Positions 1 through 8,925 are shown, numbered from the stretch's first letter. The stretch: 64,000 nt of DNA from Sphingobacterium sp. ML3W (GCF_029542085.1 NZ_CP107036.1:4588001-4652000), one strand, 5' to 3'. Program-made: numbers and translations. The notes: generated by a model from the sequence alone, not told the origin.

Positions 1-89
1 GTCTGAAGGCTTAGACTTTCTAATGTATTTTCGATAAACTTATTTTTATAATATGGAATGACTATCGCCAAGTTGGATTTACACATCAT
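1..89 (-). CDS. Glycosyltransferase family 2, N-terminal fragment (cut by window edge)
   Basis: The frame starts at ATG (position 89; a second ATG follows at once at 86) and runs off the left edge after about 29 codons. The visible residues include LAIVIPYYKNKFIENTLESL, the first beta strand and following helix of a GT-A fold glycosyltransferase (pattern hydrophobic-VIPxYN/K, then a helix with ExTLxSL). It starts 4 bases after the stop of the upstream GT4 gene, so it is the next gene of the same polysaccharide operon. By family it should transfer one sugar to a lipid-linked glycan at the inner face of the membrane. Donor and acceptor cannot be told from this fragment. Confidence 0.75.
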   Translation of the reverse strand, partial: MMCKSNLAIVIPYYKNKFIENTLESLSLQ

Positions 90-93
90 TATA

Positions 94-1200
94 TCAACGA
101 TCTAAATATGAATAAATTTTTTTTACAATCAGAGACCAGCTAAATTCCTGTTTAGCTCGAGATATGATATCCGTTTCTGCGGGTAGCCTTATCTCTTCAT
201 TAATAATTGACTGTAAAATAACGGTCAGCTTTTCAACATTACCAACTTCAAAAAAAATGCCGTAAGGTCCCGCGATTTCTATAGCAGGGGTTAATTCGGT
301 AGATACAATAAAACATCCACATGACATCCCCTCTAGCAAAGCTATACCAAAGCTTTCAAACTTTGATGTCTGAACAAAAATCTTGGATTTTCGGAGCCTT
401 CTCAATAACATTCTTCTATCGGAGATTGGTCCTGTAAAGAAAACCTTATTTTTAAGTTCTGGATTTGCTTCAAAAAAGAGGCTAATATCTCCCCGAAAGG
501 TCTCGTCTATAGGACCTATAAATTCGACCTTCCAAGCTTGCAGATCTAGCGTACACAATGCATTGAGCATCGTTAAATTATCCTTTTCCGGCGCGCCAAC
601 TCGTCCCACTAATACGATAATTTTTTCTTTTTCCTTATTAAGATCTTGTTCGGTAAGAAATGACAACTTTTCAAAATCAAAACCGTTCGGAATATAAGCA
701 ACACGCATAGATACATCTTGTTCGAAGAAATTTTGCAAAGATCTGCTTTCAACAGATATCAGATCTACTTTATTATATAAACTAACTTTAAATTTCTTCC
801 ATAGTCCTTTAGATTTCGCAAAACTGCTTTCTTTTATACTATCATTTGCATCCAATTTAAAATAAAACTTGACTCTATTACCGGTAATCACTTTAATAAA
901 CAAAGCAATTAAAGTTTTGATAAATGACTGATGAAAGAACATGACAACATCGAATCTTCTCAAATGATATAAAAGGAAAAAAAAGATGTTTAAATTTTCA
1001 TTCTTAAATGTTTTTTTGATTCTATAGTAGGATAGACCTTTTACCTCGGTATCAAGATATTCCATGGACTCCCTTTTTTCATAGCAAGCAATGGATGATT
1101 TGTAATAACCTTCTTTTTGCAAAAAATAGGGAATCATGCCTACATCTTTAATCAAATGGATATTAGCTCCACCAGGAAAAATTGTTATAAAACGTTTCAT
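94..1200 (-). CDS. Glycosyltransferase family 4 (GT-B fold)
   Basis: This 368-residue protein has the GT-B architecture of GT4 enzymes: an N-terminal acceptor domain starting MKRFITIFPGGANIHL, then a C-terminal donor domain with IIVLVGRVGAPEKD near residue 195 and the E-x7-E nucleotide-sugar motif in ESFGIALLEGMSCG near residue 280. It probably adds one sugar during assembly of the repeat unit on undecaprenyl carrier. Its ATG overlaps the stop of the preceding GT2 gene by 4 bases (ATGA), which implies translational coupling. No signal peptide is present, as expected for a cytosolic, membrane-associated enzyme. The sugar specificity is not readable from sequence. Confidence 0.88.
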   Translation of the reverse strand: MKRFITIFPGGANIHLIKDVGMIPYFLQKEGYYKSSIACYEKRESMEYLDTEVKGLSYYRIKKTFKNENLNIFFFLLYHLRRFDVVMFFHQSFIKTLIALFIKVITGNRVKFYFKLDANDSIKESSFAKSKGLWKKFKVSLYNKVDLISVESRSLQNFFEQDVSMRVAYIPNGFDFEKLSFLTEQDLNKEKEKIIVLVGRVGAPEKDNLTMLNALCTLDLQAWKVEFIGPIDETFRGDISLFFEANPELKNKVFFTGPISDRRMLLRRLRKSKIFVQTSKFESFGIALLEGMSCGCFIVSTELTPAIEIAGPYGIFFEVGNVEKLTVILQSIINEEIRLPAETDIISRAKQEFSWSLIVKKIYSYLDR

Positions 1201-2090
1201 AAACTTTCAATCTTACGTATTAGCTGCAACTTACGCTTATAGCCCTCAACTTTTGAAGGTGATCGCTTGAGCTTATTGTAAATTACGACCAATGTATAGA
1301 AAAAAGTATCAACTTTGTATGATAGGCGAATCAAGTAGCGCTGATTTGTTTTGGTATAATAGAGCTTCTCGCTTTTGCGCATTCTATAAGCTACTTTTTC
1401 ATCATTAGGCTCGCTCTGTCCCTCTAAATGAATAATCTTTGCATTTGGAAGAGACATAACATCATACCCTAATTGCCGAACTCTAAATGTTAATTCTGTT
1501 TCTTCATAGTACATGAAAAAATCCTCATCAAAGCCACCCGCCTTGACAAATATAGATTTTGGTATAAATAAATCTGCCCCAGAAATATATCCTACTTTTT
1601 GAGGAATACCTGTGTTATTAAAACTACCTACTCGTCCTAGGATTTTCCCAAGCTTAAAAAAACATAAAAAATCAATTTCCGCCGTTAAACTTGGAAGAAA
1701 ACTCCAACAAGAAAATGCTGGTTGGAGATTGGCGTCATATAAATTGCCTCCTACGATCCCAACCTGTTCATTGCTTTCACAGAAAGCATAAAATTTAGCT
1801 ATAGCATTATTTAATAAGACTGTATCCGGATTTAATAGAAAAAGATATTTTCCTTTAGCCCCTTTTGCTCCAAAATTGTTTCCGGAACCAAAGCCGCGAT
1901 TTTCTGGATTCTTGAGAAATATAACCTCGCTATAATGTTCATGTATTCGTTCGATGTCACGCTGTGGGGAGTCGTTGTCTACTACAATGATCTCAAAATT
2001 TATACCGATAGTATGTTTATAGACAGACTCAATCGAACTGAGTATCAACCGAAAAGAATTATAATTAACGATTATAATAGAGACATCCAT
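1197..2090 (-). CDS. Glycosyltransferase family 2 (rhamnosyltransferase-like)
   Basis: A 297-residue GT-A fold enzyme. The N-terminus reads MDVSIIIVNYNSFRLI, followed by FEIIVVDNDSP and the metal-binding DxD-type motif in LLNPDTVL near residue 90. Later segments (GADLFIPKSIF; DEDFFMYYEETELTFR near residues 190-205) match the acceptor side of the WbbL/rhamnosyltransferase-like GT2 group, where the ED-type acid acts as base. It overlaps the downstream GT4 gene by 4 bases and the upstream flippase stop by 1 base, so the three genes are tightly coupled. Rhamnosyl transfer is plausible from family resemblance only. Confidence 0.88.
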   Translation of the reverse strand: MDVSIIIVNYNSFRLILSSIESVYKHTIGINFEIIVVDNDSPQRDIERIHEHYSEVIFLKNPENRGFGSGNNFGAKGAKGKYLFLLNPDTVLLNNAIAKFYAFCESNEQVGIVGGNLYDANLQPAFSCWSFLPSLTAEIDFLCFFKLGKILGRVGSFNNTGIPQKVGYISGADLFIPKSIFVKAGGFDEDFFMYYEETELTFRVRQLGYDVMSLPNAKIIHLEGQSEPNDEKVAYRMRKSEKLYYTKTNQRYLIRLSYKVDTFFYTLVVIYNKLKRSPSKVEGYKRKLQLIRKIESL

Positions 2091-3379
2091 TACTTCAAAA
2101 TATTTTTACAAATACTTATTACAGCACCCAAAGAAAATTTATTGGCCAACAGTATATTTACATTTTTTTTTACCAAAGTAACGTAAAGCGCCCCTAAAAC
2201 AAAGAGCTCTATCAGCAAATAACTATAACTTGTTCCGATAAAACCATATTGAGAGCTTAACACCAAATTGAGTAAAAAACCTATGCATGCAGCCATTGCC
2301 GTAACGCGAAAAAAATCTTTATCCATCTTCAAATTCAACATCGTTTGTATACCCAAAAATGTATTGACCATGGATATTAGAGGAAGGAATGCCAGAATCT
2401 TAAGTGGTGCAATGGCGTTATCAAATTTATTACCATAAATTAAATGAATTGAAAAAGGAGCTAGAAAGAAAATGAGAATTCCAACAACCAACAAAACATA
2501 TATCAAAACAGGCAGTAAACTTCTCAATACATTTAACCCCTCTTCGACATTCGCATTAAACGCCTTTGAAATATAAGGGAAGAGCACTGTAGATAGGGGC
2601 AAATTAAGAACATTAATAACAATAAATATTAACGATTGGGCTGTAGTATAATAGCCAACATCCGCTTTTGAAGCGAAAAAACCCAACACGATAATATTCG
2701 TTGTCGTATAAATAGAGACTACAAAGGAAGATAAGTACATCATTCTTTCTTCTATCAGTAGGCCCCAAACTCTTTTAGTGGATATGAAGTTAAACTGGAT
2801 ATGAAATTTCTTGACAGCAAAAGCAACCAAAAACCCCGAAATCCCAAAGCTCAAAAAGAAATTAATAAGCGGCAGGACAATAAGATCATCTGCTTTTTTT
2901 ACCAAAATCAAAATAAATATACAATTAAGCAAACCCCTTAAAAAATTAGTAAATGCGAAAATATTCAAGTGCTGCATACCCTGAAACACGTACTGTGGTG
3001 TTAAACAGGTAGAGATACAGGAGCAGAACACGATTATTGCTACAGCTTTATTACTAGCCAGGGGACTGAAGACAAATAATGCGATGATAAATAAGAATAC
3101 TGAAACCAAAAACAAGTACGCCCGAGCTGTCATAACTTCTGAAAAAACTTTGCTTAAGGAAGAGGGTTCTGCCGCTATGCGTCTGGTTGCTGTATAGTCA
3201 AAACCGTAAGAGATCAATATATTGAAATAAGCCACAAAAGCGGTCGCGTAATTAATAATTCCATAACCCTCGGGGCCGATAATCCGAGACACATAAGGTA
3301 TGGTAATTAATGGAAACACATAATTGATCAACTGTACAAGTCCCAATGAAGCAAAGCTCTGCAGTAAATTCTTTCGCAT
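2090..3379 (-). CDS. Wzx-type polysaccharide flippase
   Basis: A 429-residue, strongly hydrophobic protein with about 12 predicted membrane segments. The N-terminus contains GLVQLINYVFPLITIPYVSR and IIGPEGYGIINYATAF, the usual opening of the oligosaccharide flippase (Wzx/RfbX, MATE/MVF superfamily), with conserved R and GP-x-GYG motifs. It should flip undecaprenyl-pyrophosphate-linked repeat units across the inner membrane. It sits between the chain-length gene (gap 11 bases) and a GT2 gene (1-base overlap), the usual place in Wzx/Wzy clusters. No Wzy polymerase gene is visible in the window; it may lie beyond the left edge. Confidence 0.9.
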   Translation of the reverse strand: MRKNLLQSFASLGLVQLINYVFPLITIPYVSRIIGPEGYGIINYATAFVAYFNILISYGFDYTATRRIAAEPSSLSKVFSEVMTARAYLFLVSVFLFIIALFVFSPLASNKAVAIIVFCSCISTCLTPQYVFQGMQHLNIFAFTNFLRGLLNCIFILILVKKADDLIVLPLINFFLSFGISGFLVAFAVKKFHIQFNFISTKRVWGLLIEERMMYLSSFVVSIYTTTNIIVLGFFASKADVGYYTTAQSLIFIVINVLNLPLSTVLFPYISKAFNANVEEGLNVLRSLLPVLIYVLLVVGILIFFLAPFSIHLIYGNKFDNAIAPLKILAFLPLISMVNTFLGIQTMLNLKMDKDFFRVTAMAACIGFLLNLVLSSQYGFIGTSYSYLLIELFVLGALYVTLVKKNVNILLANKFSLGAVISICKNILK

Positions 3380-3390
3380 TCTAAGTAATT

Positions 3391-4455
3391 TTAATCAATT
3401 TGCTCCTCACTCATCGCTGATTTGTAAAATCTAATTAATGTTAATATAAAGGCGGAAAACACAAAACACAAAATAAAACCTATAAAGAAATAGAACTTTT
3501 TGCTTACTACTTTATTTTCCAGCGGAAATGTCGGAACATCGATTAACTGAATGAGGGGAGATTCTTTTAATAGGGTCATTTTTGCAATTTCCAAATTTTG
3601 AACCAGCTGGTTTAAAATAGCTTTATTCGTTTCGGCTGAAAATTGTGAACGTTGACTAGGTACTATACGCTGTGCCTGACGTGTTGGGTTCAAATTCGGG
3701 GTAGCATCGACAATAGAAGCCATTGTACTAATGTTTCCATTCATCATACAACGGATGGAATCTGCCTGCTGTTGTAGCAATTGAATATTATGCTGGGCCC
3801 TTTTTGTTTTGGTCTGCATGTAAAAGTCATTGACTTGCTGCACTAAGGCCGTATTAAATTCTTTAGCAAAAGACTCGTCAAATGCTGTAATTTCCACTTT
3901 TATAATCGACAACTTTTTATCCAATTTATCTACTTTCAGATTTTTCTTGATAAGCTGACCAATGACTTTATTCATCAGACTATCACGTTGTCTTAACTCA
4001 AATCCCGCATCATGTTTTCGAAAATCGATCTGCTTATCTTTTTGCTGTTTCTCCTCTTCCAATTCTAAATAACGGTCAATCAGAAGCTTGCTAGTATCTG
4101 ACGCAGAAGTTTTAAGTAAAGTAGCTTGAAGCATTTTGCGGGATTTATAAAATTCCAGTAAATTATCGCCCTGAAAAATCCCGCCCCCGGATCCGCCAAT
4201 GTCCATCCCCACCATCGAAGCCAAACCTTCATATTGACTAAATCCACTACTCTTCTCTCCAGATTCTAAAACGAAGGTTGTGATAGCAGTATAAGCCGTT
4301 CTTTTGGTACTTGCATAAAATGACCCCACAGCGCCACCTATTAGTCCCGCAATAATTAGAATATACCATCTACCAAGTAGAAATTTTAGCCATTTTTGAA
4401 TTAAATGCACCAATTCTTTTAATGACAGCTCACCTTTTTCTCGCGTATTATCCAT
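3391..4455 (-). CDS. Wzz-type polysaccharide chain-length determinant
   Basis: This 354-residue inner-membrane protein has the Wzz/PCP topology: a short cytosolic N-terminus, a first membrane helix near residues 31-48 (GRWYILIIAGLIGGAVGSFY), a long periplasmic coiled-coil-rich domain, a proline-containing run near residue 315 (LIQLIDVPTFPLENK) and a second membrane helix near 320-342. No Walker motifs or tyrosine-rich tail are present, so it is a Wzz without a BY-kinase domain. The open frame extends 3 codons further to a TTG at 4464, but ATG at 4455 is preferred. It lies 18 bases after the export-protein stop and works with it and the flippase in polymer export. Confidence 0.88.
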   Translation of the reverse strand: MDNTREKGELSLKELVHLIQKWLKFLLGRWYILIIAGLIGGAVGSFYASTKRTAYTAITTFVLESGEKSSGFSQYEGLASMVGMDIGGSGGGIFQGDNLLEFYKSRKMLQATLLKTSASDTSKLLIDRYLELEEEKQQKDKQIDFRKHDAGFELRQRDSLMNKVIGQLIKKNLKVDKLDKKLSIIKVEITAFDESFAKEFNTALVQQVNDFYMQTKTKRAQHNIQLLQQQADSIRCMMNGNISTMASIVDATPNLNPTRQAQRIVPSQRSQFSAETNKAILNQLVQNLEIAKMTLLKESPLIQLIDVPTFPLENKVVSKKFYFFIGFILCFVFSAFILTLIRFYKSAMSEEQID

Positions 4456-4473
4456 CTCAACCAATATGTTAAA

Positions 4474-7002
4474 TTAACGCAACAATGATACAATAATAGC
4501 CGCTAACGAAGCGATTCCTGTTCCTAATCCAACCCAACCTTGAGCACTCATCCGCTCTCTTGGTGCACGCTTCGGAACAACAATCTCCGCCCCAGGTTTT
4601 ACTTCAGGATACCCACCAGATTTACCTTTTACAGCACCATTGGCATATTGAACAAAGACACGTTTTTTCAATGCATTGTCCGTAAATCCACCAGCTTGAT
4701 TGATATAATATTTTAGGCTTTTACCCTTAACATAGACTACATTGTTTGGATTTAATACTTCTCCTACAACCTTGACTGTCTCTAATTCTTTTGGCACAGT
4801 AATAATATCACCATCCAAAACTAGCAAGTCGCCTTTTTCGTAAGGTTTTTCCAGAATTTTATTCAACTCAATCCCCACAAGGTCACTCGGCTCAACATCA
4901 TCAGCCGACATACCTTGCTGCGATACTTTGGCAAGTGCTTTATTTTTTGCCCGAGAACTGTTTGCATCCTCGTCGTTTTCTTGTTCTTGTCTATTTTTTT
5001 TACTATTTCTCTCTTCGTCCAGACTATCCTGCTCCAATTCTTTTTTCAAACGTTCTTTCTCTTTTTTCTCTTCTGCTTTCAATTTAGACATCCCTGTACG
5101 TTTTAGAGAAGCGCCCTCAGTATAAGCATAAGTGGTCAATCCCCCCGCCCGCTTGACGATGTCGGAAATACGTTCATCCTCCCGCGAAATGGTATAAATA
5201 CCGGGATATAGGACCTCACCCTCGATCGTCACTTGTCGCTGTGTACGGAACCCCGCGTCTCCTAAGACCGAAACAACATCGTAAGGTTGCAAAGCTATCG
5301 TCGGATCTGTAAGGATACCATCTTTAATATCAACCAAAATAGTTTGCGAAGAACTATGATCATCAGCATTGCGCTGTTGAAGTCTTCGGGCAATTTCAAC
5401 ACGTGCATTTTTTGCAGCCTCAGTAAATCCACCAGCTTTTTGAATAACGTCACCTAGTGTTGCATTGCTAGCGAAAGGCAGATCACCGGGAAAACGTACT
5501 TCACCCTGAACGGTAAATTTATATTCGTCACGTAAATCAAAAATAGAAGCGATTTCGATCTTGTCCTCACGCTTCAATGGTATATCAGCAACTGTACCAG
5601 CCAATACTTCACGTACATTAAAATTAATTAGCTCGGATGTGTTATCTGCTTTCAAACGGTTGATGATCCCTCGTTCCAAAAAGGCATCCTCACGTACACC
5701 ATCGGCCATTTCAAGCACTTGCTTGAGTGTCAGACCTGACTCCAAACCAAATATACCCGGGCGGAATACCGCACCAAGAACGGATACGCGATTCGCATAA
5801 CGCTCCAATATCGGCTCGACAATATATTGATCTCCCCCTTTAGGGGTATAATTTGCGAATTGATCAGCGTAGACATCTTGCACACTTCGTTCCCGTCCTG
5901 TTGTTTGCAGGATCTTGATCTTCGCAGTATAGGCATTTTCTGTAAAATCGCCCGCATAACGCAAGATATCGGACAATGATTCTCCAGCTACAGTCTCGAA
6001 AATAGCTGGTCGTTTTACTTCACCCTCAAACTGCACACGCGCTCCATATACAGGAATATGGATAATATCCTGATCCTGTAAACGTATATTACCTTGTTGT
6101 ATACCATTAGCCAAAAAGTCATAGACATCAATTGTGCTGACGACACGATTACCACGGATCACTTGGATCTGACGGTAAGTACCATTTTTATTGGGGCCTC
6201 CAGAAGCATAGAGCGCATTGAAGACTGTGGCTAAAGACGGCAAACTATAGGTACCCGGTTTGGTAACCGCTCCGGTCAGGGTAACACGAATGGTACGGAT
6301 ATTACCAATTGTTACACTTACGTTAGTCCTTCCTGAACGGATTGCAGGGTAGGTTCCACTTAAACGTTGTTCAATCTTACTCTTCGCCGCAGCGATCGAT
6401 AAGCCCGCAACATTAATTTGACCCACATATTCCACCTTGATCATTCCATCTGGGCTGACAGGCAAATTATAAGAGGCTTCATTGTCGCCCGTAATATCCA
6501 ATAAGATCTCATCATCAGGACCAATGATATAAGAACTTGGTGTCGCCATCCGAAGATTGGGCTCAAAAGTAATGCTATTATTTTTAAACAGATCCGCGCC
6601 AAAAATCTTCAATTTTCCATCATCATGATGAACGGAATCTTGATTATTGGCCCGTTTATTTTGTAGGGAATCAGTCGTATTTGTTCCTCCGACCTGACGG
6701 CCAGTTGCTCGCCCTGTGGTAGTAGTCGTATTCGTTCGCTGCGATTGATCGGGTTGTTGCTTTTTACGTTTAATTTTCGCCAAACGATCTTTTAGTTTTT
6801 GTACTTCAACAGTAGATACCCCTTGCGCACGGGCAAAACCATCCAATTGGCTTTCATCATAGCCCATTAAAGCAGCTTGTTTTATGTATTGCTCTATCTG
6901 TGCATCTGTCAGATTATCTACTTTGATATTGGCAGGATTGGTCTGTGCGTATACTGAGCCCACAAATCCGATCATGCAAAACCATAATACTATTTTTTTC
7001 AT
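4474..7002 (-). CDS. SLBB-repeat outer-membrane polysaccharide export protein (Wza-like)
   Basis: An 842-residue secreted protein. It has a signal peptide (MKKIVLWFCMIGFVGSVYAQ), a short helical domain, a Thr/Gln-rich linker (about 80-125), a Poly_export domain (about 155-235, IGPDDEILLDITG) and about six SLBB repeats recognised by the G-x-V-x-x-P-G pattern (near 240, 325, 405, 495, 590 and 745). It ends in a hydrophobic helix (GLGTGIASLAAIIVSLL). It should form the outer-membrane exit channel for the exopolysaccharide. A very charged Lys/Glu-rich segment lies near 636-695, between the last two SLBB units. The open frame continues to ATG 7026, but that codon overlaps a -7 promoter element, so ATG 7002 is chosen. 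First gene of the operon. Confidence 0.9.
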   Translation of the reverse strand: MKKIVLWFCMIGFVGSVYAQTNPANIKVDNLTDAQIEQYIKQAALMGYDESQLDGFARAQGVSTVEVQKLKDRLAKIKRKKQQPDQSQRTNTTTTTGRATGRQVGGTNTTDSLQNKRANNQDSVHHDDGKLKIFGADLFKNNSITFEPNLRMATPSSYIIGPDDEILLDITGDNEASYNLPVSPDGMIKVEYVGQINVAGLSIAAAKSKIEQRLSGTYPAIRSGRTNVSVTIGNIRTIRVTLTGAVTKPGTYSLPSLATVFNALYASGGPNKNGTYRQIQVIRGNRVVSTIDVYDFLANGIQQGNIRLQDQDIIHIPVYGARVQFEGEVKRPAIFETVAGESLSDILRYAGDFTENAYTAKIKILQTTGRERSVQDVYADQFANYTPKGGDQYIVEPILERYANRVSVLGAVFRPGIFGLESGLTLKQVLEMADGVREDAFLERGIINRLKADNTSELINFNVREVLAGTVADIPLKREDKIEIASIFDLRDEYKFTVQGEVRFPGDLPFASNATLGDVIQKAGGFTEAAKNARVEIARRLQQRNADDHSSSQTILVDIKDGILTDPTIALQPYDVVSVLGDAGFRTQRQVTIEGEVLYPGIYTISREDERISDIVKRAGGLTTYAYTEGASLKRTGMSKLKAEEKKEKERLKKELEQDSLDEERNSKKNRQEQENDEDANSSRAKNKALAKVSQQGMSADDVEPSDLVGIELNKILEKPYEKGDLLVLDGDIITVPKELETVKVVGEVLNPNNVVYVKGKSLKYYINQAGGFTDNALKKRVFVQYANGAVKGKSGGYPEVKPGAEIVVPKRAPRERMSAQGWVGLGTGIASLAAIIVSLLR

Positions 7003-7306
7003 TCGATATATTGGCGTTTGCCGCAAAATTAGTAAAACTATTTAATTAAATCGTTTAAAATATTTACACCAGAGGTTCTAAACAGACAAGAAAGAGTTCT
7101 CTACCTCCTCACTTAAATCTTTCGCTATTCAGGCATCTAACGTAAAAAGTCTTTCTTTTGCTACGACTTGCCCCAAAGAAATCAGGAACTTCAATTTAAA
7201 TAGCAGCCAGGCACATGGGCAGCTTTAGCCTCAATTAATGCTGTTGATTCTATCCATGGAATCCTGAAAGTTTTATTAACTTAGCGAAGTTAAGCATTAA
7301 ATTAGA
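7003..7306. other. Intergenic region between divergent genes
   Basis: This stretch separates the exopolysaccharide operon (minus) from the thioredoxin-like lipoprotein gene (plus). It holds the -7 element at 7024-7031. On the plus strand TAACTTAG (7278-7285), one mismatch from TAnnTTTG, may be the -7 box of the rightward gene. No gene, RNA or strong hairpin is visible in the middle part. Confidence 0.5.
7024..7031 (-). promoter_or_regulatory. Promoter -7 element of the exopolysaccharide operon
   Basis: On the minus strand this reads TAATTTTG, an exact match to the Bacteroidota sigma-ABfr -7 consensus TAnnTTTG. It places the transcript start near 7017, just upstream of ATG 7002 and downstream of ATG 7026. 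A clear -33 TTTG was not found at the expected distance. Confidence 0.6.
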
Positions 7307-8221
7307 ATGAAAAGTTCAACTCTTGGTTTTTGGTTGCCGATAGGTATGATTGTAGGTCTTTTGTGGGCCTGTGATGGAAATAATAAATCAAAAAAAGAAA
7401 GTAACGAAACAATACCGCAAAAAGCGAGTACGATGAGTGCCGCAGATAGTAGCTTGTTACATTTCTGGGATAAGTTCGACATGAAGGACACGGTACAAGT
7501 GAAAAATCCGGACATTGGCGAACAGAAAATTGCTGATTTTATTGGGTTATTATCGAAAACCCCGGATTCAGCCCTGCGCGATAAGGCCGTGGATCTGATG
7601 TTAGACAAAGCCAAATCCAATAGGACCAGTTTCGACTACTTCATCAAACTATACGAACGTTATCTTTATGATGGTAATTCGCCGATGCGAAATGATATTA
7701 TCTACGAGTCTGTACTTCGCTATATGATCAAAACCGATCTATTATCGAATCTAGAGAAAGAGGCCTATAGACCCATCTACAAGTTGGTGTTACGCAATAA
7801 GGTAGGTCAACCCGCTGAGGATTTTAGCTATGAGCTGGCCAATGGAACAAAACAGAAACTATCACAAACTAAGGGAAAATTCACCTTTTTGATCTTTTAT
7901 GATCCCGATTGTACCCATTGCAAAGAAACAATTCACCAACTCCGCGATACACCGCAATTGGTTGAGTTATTCTCGCAACTACAGGTACAAGTTGTTGCAG
8001 TTGATCCCTGGGGCGATCGTACCAAATGGAAAAATTATATGCCAGAAATGTCTGAAAAATGGATCAATGGTTTTGATAGTGATAGCAAAATTTTATCATT
8101 CAATCTTTACGACCTCAAGGCTTCTCCAACAATATATCTCTTGGATGAAAACAAGAAAGTCCTATTGAAAGACACGTATCTACAACCGGTGATCCAATAT
8201 TTTGTTCAAACCAATCAATAA
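7307..8221 (+). CDS. Thioredoxin-like lipoprotein (DUF5106-like plus TlpA-like domain)
   Basis: A 304-residue predicted lipoprotein: the signal sequence ends in the lipobox LLWAC with Cys22. Residues 50-160 form a helical domain resembling the DUF5106 region found in Bacteroidota TlpA-type proteins. Residues 165-300 form a thioredoxin fold with redox motif CTHC (Cys202, Cys205) in FYDPDCTHCKE and the cis-proline in KASPTIYLLD. It is probably periplasm-facing and reduces or isomerises disulfides. It ends 3 bases before the S24/S26-type peptidase start, so the two are almost certainly co-transcribed. A role in maturation of an exported peptide is inference from the neighbours. Confidence 0.8.
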   Translation: MKSSTLGFWLPIGMIVGLLWACDGNNKSKKESNETIPQKASTMSAADSSLLHFWDKFDMKDTVQVKNPDIGEQKIADFIGLLSKTPDSALRDKAVDLMLDKAKSNRTSFDYFIKLYERYLYDGNSPMRNDIIYESVLRYMIKTDLLSNLEKEAYRPIYKLVLRNKVGQPAEDFSYELANGTKQKLSQTKGKFTFLIFYDPDCTHCKETIHQLRDTPQLVELFSQLQVQVVAVDPWGDRTKWKNYMPEMSEKWINGFDSDSKILSFNLYDLKASPTIYLLDENKKVLLKDTYLQPVIQYFVQTNQ

Positions 8222-8224
8222 TAT

Positions 8225-8695
8225 ATGGCTGAACATTCGGAAGACAATAAGACACGTGTCATCTCCAATGCGCTCTATTTTGCCGAAGTACAGCGTATGC
8301 TCGACGAGGGCAAGGAAGTTCGTATCCGTATCAAAGGTGGAAGCATGCGTCCATTTATTCATGACGGAGACAGCGTTTTACTACAGACTTATCGTGGTGA
8401 GTCTTTGCAACTAGGCAGTAATGTATTGGCCAAGTATGAGGGGAAGTTTGTTTTTCACCGTTATGTAGGAAAAAAGAATGGGCAGATCGTACTGGCAGGC
8501 GATGGCAATCTTGTGCTGCGGGAGTATATAAATAGCACGGATATTATTGCGATCGCTTCTATTCATTTCCCACAAAACTCAGCATTGGAAATAAGTTTAA
8601 ATCATAGTTGGGCAAGATTACGCGGCTTGGGATGGTATCATATTCGTCTGCTACGCCGGGTTATTGCAAAACTGAGACGCTTAATAACGCGATAA
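8225..8695 (+). CDS. S24/S26-family (signal-peptidase-like) peptidase, probable Ser-His type
   Basis: A 156-residue protein with the S24/S26 peptidase core: GGSMRPFIHDGD supplies the candidate nucleophile Ser40, FVFHRYVG supplies His78, and LAGDGN (Asp93) matches the third conserved box. The Lys general base of bacterial signal peptidase I and LexA is not evident. His in the HR motif fits the Ser-His arrangement of the SipW/eukaryotic-type signal peptidases. No N-terminal membrane helix is seen; the C-terminus is very basic (RLLRRVIAKLRRLITR). It directly follows the thioredoxin-like lipoprotein and precedes a PqqD-like gene, suggesting it could cleave a peptide substrate. That substrate is unknown. 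Confidence 0.78.
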   Translation: MAEHSEDNKTRVISNALYFAEVQRMLDEGKEVRIRIKGGSMRPFIHDGDSVLLQTYRGESLQLGSNVLAKYEGKFVFHRYVGKKNGQIVLAGDGNLVLREYINSTDIIAIASIHFPQNSALEISLNHSWARLRGLGWYHIRLLRRVIAKLRRLITR

Positions 8696-8709
8696 AGTAG
8701 GCCCTGCTG

Positions 8710-8793
8710 GTGAAACTGAAATCTATAACCACAAATAAAAAGGTTGAAAAAATAATTATTAACTTTGATTTTATTTATTCTATTTCGTCCTAA
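8710..8793 (+). CDS. Possible 27-residue peptide ORF (very uncertain)
   Basis: A GTG-initiated frame of 27 codons lies between the peptidase and the PqqD-like gene. It encodes a peptide with a basic N-terminal half (KLKSITTNKKVEK) and a hydrophobic, aromatic C-terminal half (IIINFDFIYSISS). No good ribosome binding site precedes it and no known precursor motif is visible. It is listed only because the surrounding genes look like peptide-maturation genes and no other precursor candidate is larger. It may well be random sequence in a leader region. Confidence 0.12.
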   Translation: MKLKSITTNKKVEKIIINFDFIYSISS

Positions 8794-8802
8794 TATGTGA
8801 AC

Positions 8803-8840
8803 TACCCAAATACGATAAACAAATAAGGAAAATTTGGGTA
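8803..8840 (+). promoter_or_regulatory. 9-bp inverted repeat in the leader of the PqqD-like gene
   Basis: TACCCAAAT (8803-8811) and ATTTGGGTA (8832-8840) are perfect inverted copies separated by 20 bases. No T-run follows, so it is not a standard terminator. A possible -33 TTTG (8764-8767) and a degenerate -7 box (TAATATGTG, from 8791) lie just upstream, so the repeat would sit near the 5' end of the transcript. It could be an operator or a leader RNA stem. Confidence 0.4.
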
Positions 8841-8925
8841 TTCTATAGGATATTAAAACCGCCGAAGGCAGCATGAGTACCTTAAAAAAGGAAAATTAGC
8901 TCATGAATAAACAGATAATTTATAT

